Positions 62,291 through 64,000 of a DNA stretch of 64,000 nucleotides are shown here, in pieces. A program made the position numbers and the translations under genes. The DNA comes from Candidatus Bathyarchaeota archaeon A05DMB-2. Lineage in GTDB: Archaea > Thermoproteota > Bathyarchaeia > Bathyarchaeales > Bathycorpusculaceae. The DNA is taken from the NCBI GenBank assembly GCA_018475625.1, contig JAAKEZ010000002.1, forward strand, positions 186,001-250,000, read 5' to 3'. The notes under the pieces were generated by a model. That model searched no databases. It saw only the letters and a program-made list of their open reading frames with translations, and had not been told where the DNA came from. Every line of letters starts with the position of its first letter. Position 1 is the first letter of the stretch.

Positions 62291-62499
62291 AGTTGTCAGA
62301 TAAACAGCAAGCGCTTTTGATGTTTGCCGCTTTCGTTCTGCCTCCACTAGCTACTTGGATGGGGCTTGGCTTTCCAACTGGAAACGTCGAGCTTGGCATT
62401 CTTGGCAGCTCAATGGTTGGCGGAATAATTGCTGGCATCAAAGAACTGATGGGCGGCAAACCGCAAGAAAGCGCTGCTGCAAGTGCAGGAGCCGCATAA
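62287..62499 (+). CDS. Small two-helix membrane protein of the provirus
   Basis: A 70-residue protein, ATG 62287 overlapping the portal stop as ATGA. Two hydrophobic segments (about residues 9-27 and 36-52) flank a Gly-Phe-Pro-rich turn; the end is Ala/Ser-rich and soluble. This could be a holin-like or membrane-contact protein. Its place within the head genes, between portal and connector, is unusual for a lysis protein, so a different role is open. Confidence 0.5.
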   Translation: MKLSDKQQALLMFAAFVLPPLATWMGLGFPTGNVELGILGSSMVGGIIAGIKELMGGKPQESAAASAGAA

Positions 62500-62501
62500 A
62501 A

Positions 62502-62852
62502 ATGGGTAGTGTGTCAGCGGAAGATGTCAGAGATGCCCTCAACGTAAAAGACTCGGATATTTCTGACGCTAAAGTTCTAAAGATGATTAAGCGAGCAGAG
62601 GTCACTTTAGAGCTTGAACTCTCCGCTGGTATCGACTACCAGAACTGCAGCGAAGCCCAAAAAGAAGCAATAACGCTCCTGGCTGCCATTTACGCAGTAT
62701 GTTACTTGACTGGCGGCTCAGCAATCGGCTTAAACTTCAGCGTAGGCGACCTAACTAATTCCACAGCATCTTTACCTAGTTTAGCGGTTCTGCAGGCGGA
62801 ATTCGAGCGGGTTCTATCTAGCCTCAAAGAGCCTTATGTGGGGAGCGTGTAG
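62502..62852 (+). CDS. Head-tail connector/adaptor protein
   Basis: A 116-residue protein of mostly helices. SAEDVRDALNVKDSDISDAKVL and MIKRAEVTLELELSAGIDYQNC, then AITLLAAIYAVCYLTGGSA, match the small gp6-like adaptors that follow portal genes. It should sit under the portal ring. I start at ATG 62502, not the longer frame from 62355, because the latter lies inside the membrane-protein gene. The stop is two bases before the next ATG. Confidence 0.6.
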   Translation: MGSVSAEDVRDALNVKDSDISDAKVLKMIKRAEVTLELELSAGIDYQNCSEAQKEAITLLAAIYAVCYLTGGSAIGLNFSVGDLTNSTASLPSLAVLQAEFERVLSSLKEPYVGSV

Positions 62853-62854
62853 AC

Positions 62855-64000
62855 ATGGGAACCGTTCCTGAAGTTTATTTCCAATTTGTCATGGAATATG
62901 CGCCTTATGTCTACGTGATTCCGCCTGATACACCGGATCCAGCGTTTGGACAAGGCGTCTTAGCAGCCAGTTTTGCCATCGACTTTCTCTGTGAGGCGTA
63001 CTCTGCCAAGCAGTTTGAGGACAGAAAAGCAGAAGTCTATGACAAAATCGTTAGCTTAGCTGATTGGGTTCTAACCCAGCAGTGCACCGACCCAGCAAGG
63101 AAAGCGTATGGCGGATTCAAAAGCAGCGAAACCAGCACATACTATTACAGTGTAGACGCCTGCAGAGTCATTCCGTCACTTCTAAGAGCATATGAACTCA
63201 CGAATGATTCCAGCTACCTGGATGCTGCCAAGCTAGCTGGCGGAACATTTCTCAAGACTATGCAGGACCAGCAAGCCTATGGTGGCTTTGCACGGGCGGT
63301 AACAATCGGGGACGCATGGCTCCTGCAGATGGATATTGAATGCCTCTACGGACTAGTAGGACTGAAGCTATTGGCAGAAAAACACGACACATCCAATGCA
63401 GCCGTTTACCAAAGCATAATGGGCAAGGCAGTTGGCTTTCTCAGGGAAGGCTTAGAAAACTTATGGCTGCACTTCGACCCTTCAGATGGCAAATGGCACA
63501 GAGTCGGCTTAGCTGAGAATGAGGTTTACGATGACCCGTTCGCCTATGCCTTAGTGGGTTTGTATGAGGTGGAAGGTTGGAGTCTCACTTGCCAGAGAGT
63601 CTACAACTTCCTAAACAACATTCGTGCCAGCGCCACCTATCCAGCCTATGACCCTGCCGTGTGCTGGGCTGGCTACATAGACGTCGTCAGCAGGTTCGTT
63701 GCTTGTGACTATTATGATGCGGTTACAAGTGGAATCCTCTGGCGAATCCGCAGAAACCACGACCAACCCAGCCTAAAGTTCAGTGTAGAAGTCATCGGCA
63801 AACACAGTGAGGAGTTCATGTTCTGGGGCGTCAAGCATGCCGAATACAGCTTTGTGGAAAACAAGTGGGCTATGGCGACGGTCTGCTGGATAGCACAGCT
63901 ATTCCTAAACTACGAGGAACCCACAACCCAGTTTACCAAGATTCTGAGAAGCAAAGGCGAAGCCGTTACGCTTTATCCTGTTCGTCAAGCTGCCGTCACG
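62855..64000 (+). CDS. Alpha/alpha-toroid-like virion protein, 3' end outside window
   Basis: Open from ATG 62855 to the last base, 382 codons without a stop. Residues about 35-345 are paired helices with loops such as AYGGFKSSETSTYYYSVDAC, AYELTNDSSYLDAAKLAGG and AENEVYDDPFAYALVGLYE, the pattern of six-hairpin sugar-active enzymes or epimerases. From residue about 357, TTQFTKILRSKGEAVTLYP looks like the start of a head-closure or other structural domain. It directly follows the connector gene, so it likely belongs to the head-tail joint or tail. The stop and full domain list are beyond the window. Confidence 0.6.
   Translation, partial: MGTVPEVYFQFVMEYAPYVYVIPPDTPDPAFGQGVLAASFAIDFLCEAYSAKQFEDRKAEVYDKIVSLADWVLTQQCTDPARKAYGGFKSSETSTYYYSVDACRVIPSLLRAYELTNDSSYLDAAKLAGGTFLKTMQDQQAYGGFARAVTIGDAWLLQMDIECLYGLVGLKLLAEKHDTSNAAVYQSIMGKAVGFLREGLENLWLHFDPSDGKWHRVGLAENEVYDDPFAYALVGLYEVEGWSLTCQRVYNFLNNIRASATYPAYDPAVCWAGYIDVVSRFVACDYYDAVTSGILWRIRRNHDQPSLKFSVEVIGKHSEEFMFWGVKHAEYSFVENKWAMATVCWIAQLFLNYEEPTTQFTKILRSKGEAVTLYPVRQAAVT

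Noticed and set aside
1-64000. CRISPR array or long direct repeats
   Set aside because: No regularly spaced repeats and no cas genes were seen on reading through the window.

Overview
This 64 kb window looks like a chromosome segment of an uncultured archaeon, most likely a Bathyarchaeia-type TACK lineage, carrying the left part of an integrated tailed virus. The archaeal assignment rests on genes read directly: Hel308 helicase, a TFS-type transcript cleavage factor, two deoxyhypusine synthase family proteins, an archaeal Trm-G10 type THUMP methyltransferase, RNase Z, short-form PurA, and TATA boxes about 25 bases upstream of several probable transcript starts. The more specific Bathyarchaeia assignment is an inference from a eukaryote-type topoisomerase IB and from an MtrH methyltransferase paired with a corrinoid protein, with no other Mtr or Mcr gene visible.

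Layout. 0-0.65 kb: a decayed IS5-type transposase. 0.7-16.8 kb: a B12-dependent radical SAM enzyme, the MtrH/corrinoid pair, two tandem GT-C-like membrane proteins, a SPASM radical SAM protein, a split RLAN/ATP-grasp pair, two converging deoxyhypusine synthase paralogues, Hsp20, an asparagine-synthetase-like ATPase, a nitrilase and TFS. 17-23.4 kb: prs-trmG10-rnz on the plus strand, facing a minus-strand metallopeptidase/small ORF/topoisomerase IB/DUF167/TIM-barrel cluster. 23.7-34.9 kb: a second B12 radical SAM paralogue, Hel308, PurB, an asparagine-synthetase-like protein, flavodoxin, VOC protein, phosphohexomutase and a YihY protein. 35-53.6 kb: ammonium transporter, DUF1614 protein, REC-PAS-histidine kinase, Fe-S flavoprotein, an ABC permease relic, a KamA-family enzyme, citrate synthase, hybrid cluster protein with a Bat-type regulator, an HtrA-like protease, PurA, a homocitrate/isopropylmalate synthase family enzyme, agmatinase and two overlapping MoeA genes.

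53.6-64 kb is different: AT-rich spacers, a tRNA-3'-end-like sequence, an integrase zinc-ribbon relic, small and winged-helix proteins, a wHTH-HEAT protein followed by a 27-residue micro-ORF, then a virion block (prohead protease, decoration protein, HK97-type major capsid protein, portal, small membrane protein, connector). The last gene runs off the window and joins an alpha/alpha-toroid-like domain to what looks like the start of another structural domain. No terminase is visible, so the element continues to the right.

The host genes cover central metabolism (citrate synthase, PRPP and purine synthesis, molybdenum cofactor, polyamines and hypusine), one-carbon corrinoid chemistry, radical SAM chemistry and DNA/RNA maintenance. 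The parts most worth following up are the provirus (toroid gene, micro-ORF, inverted repeat over the late promoter), the split RLAN/ATP-grasp pair beside the two deoxyhypusine synthase genes, and the orphan MtrH/corrinoid module.
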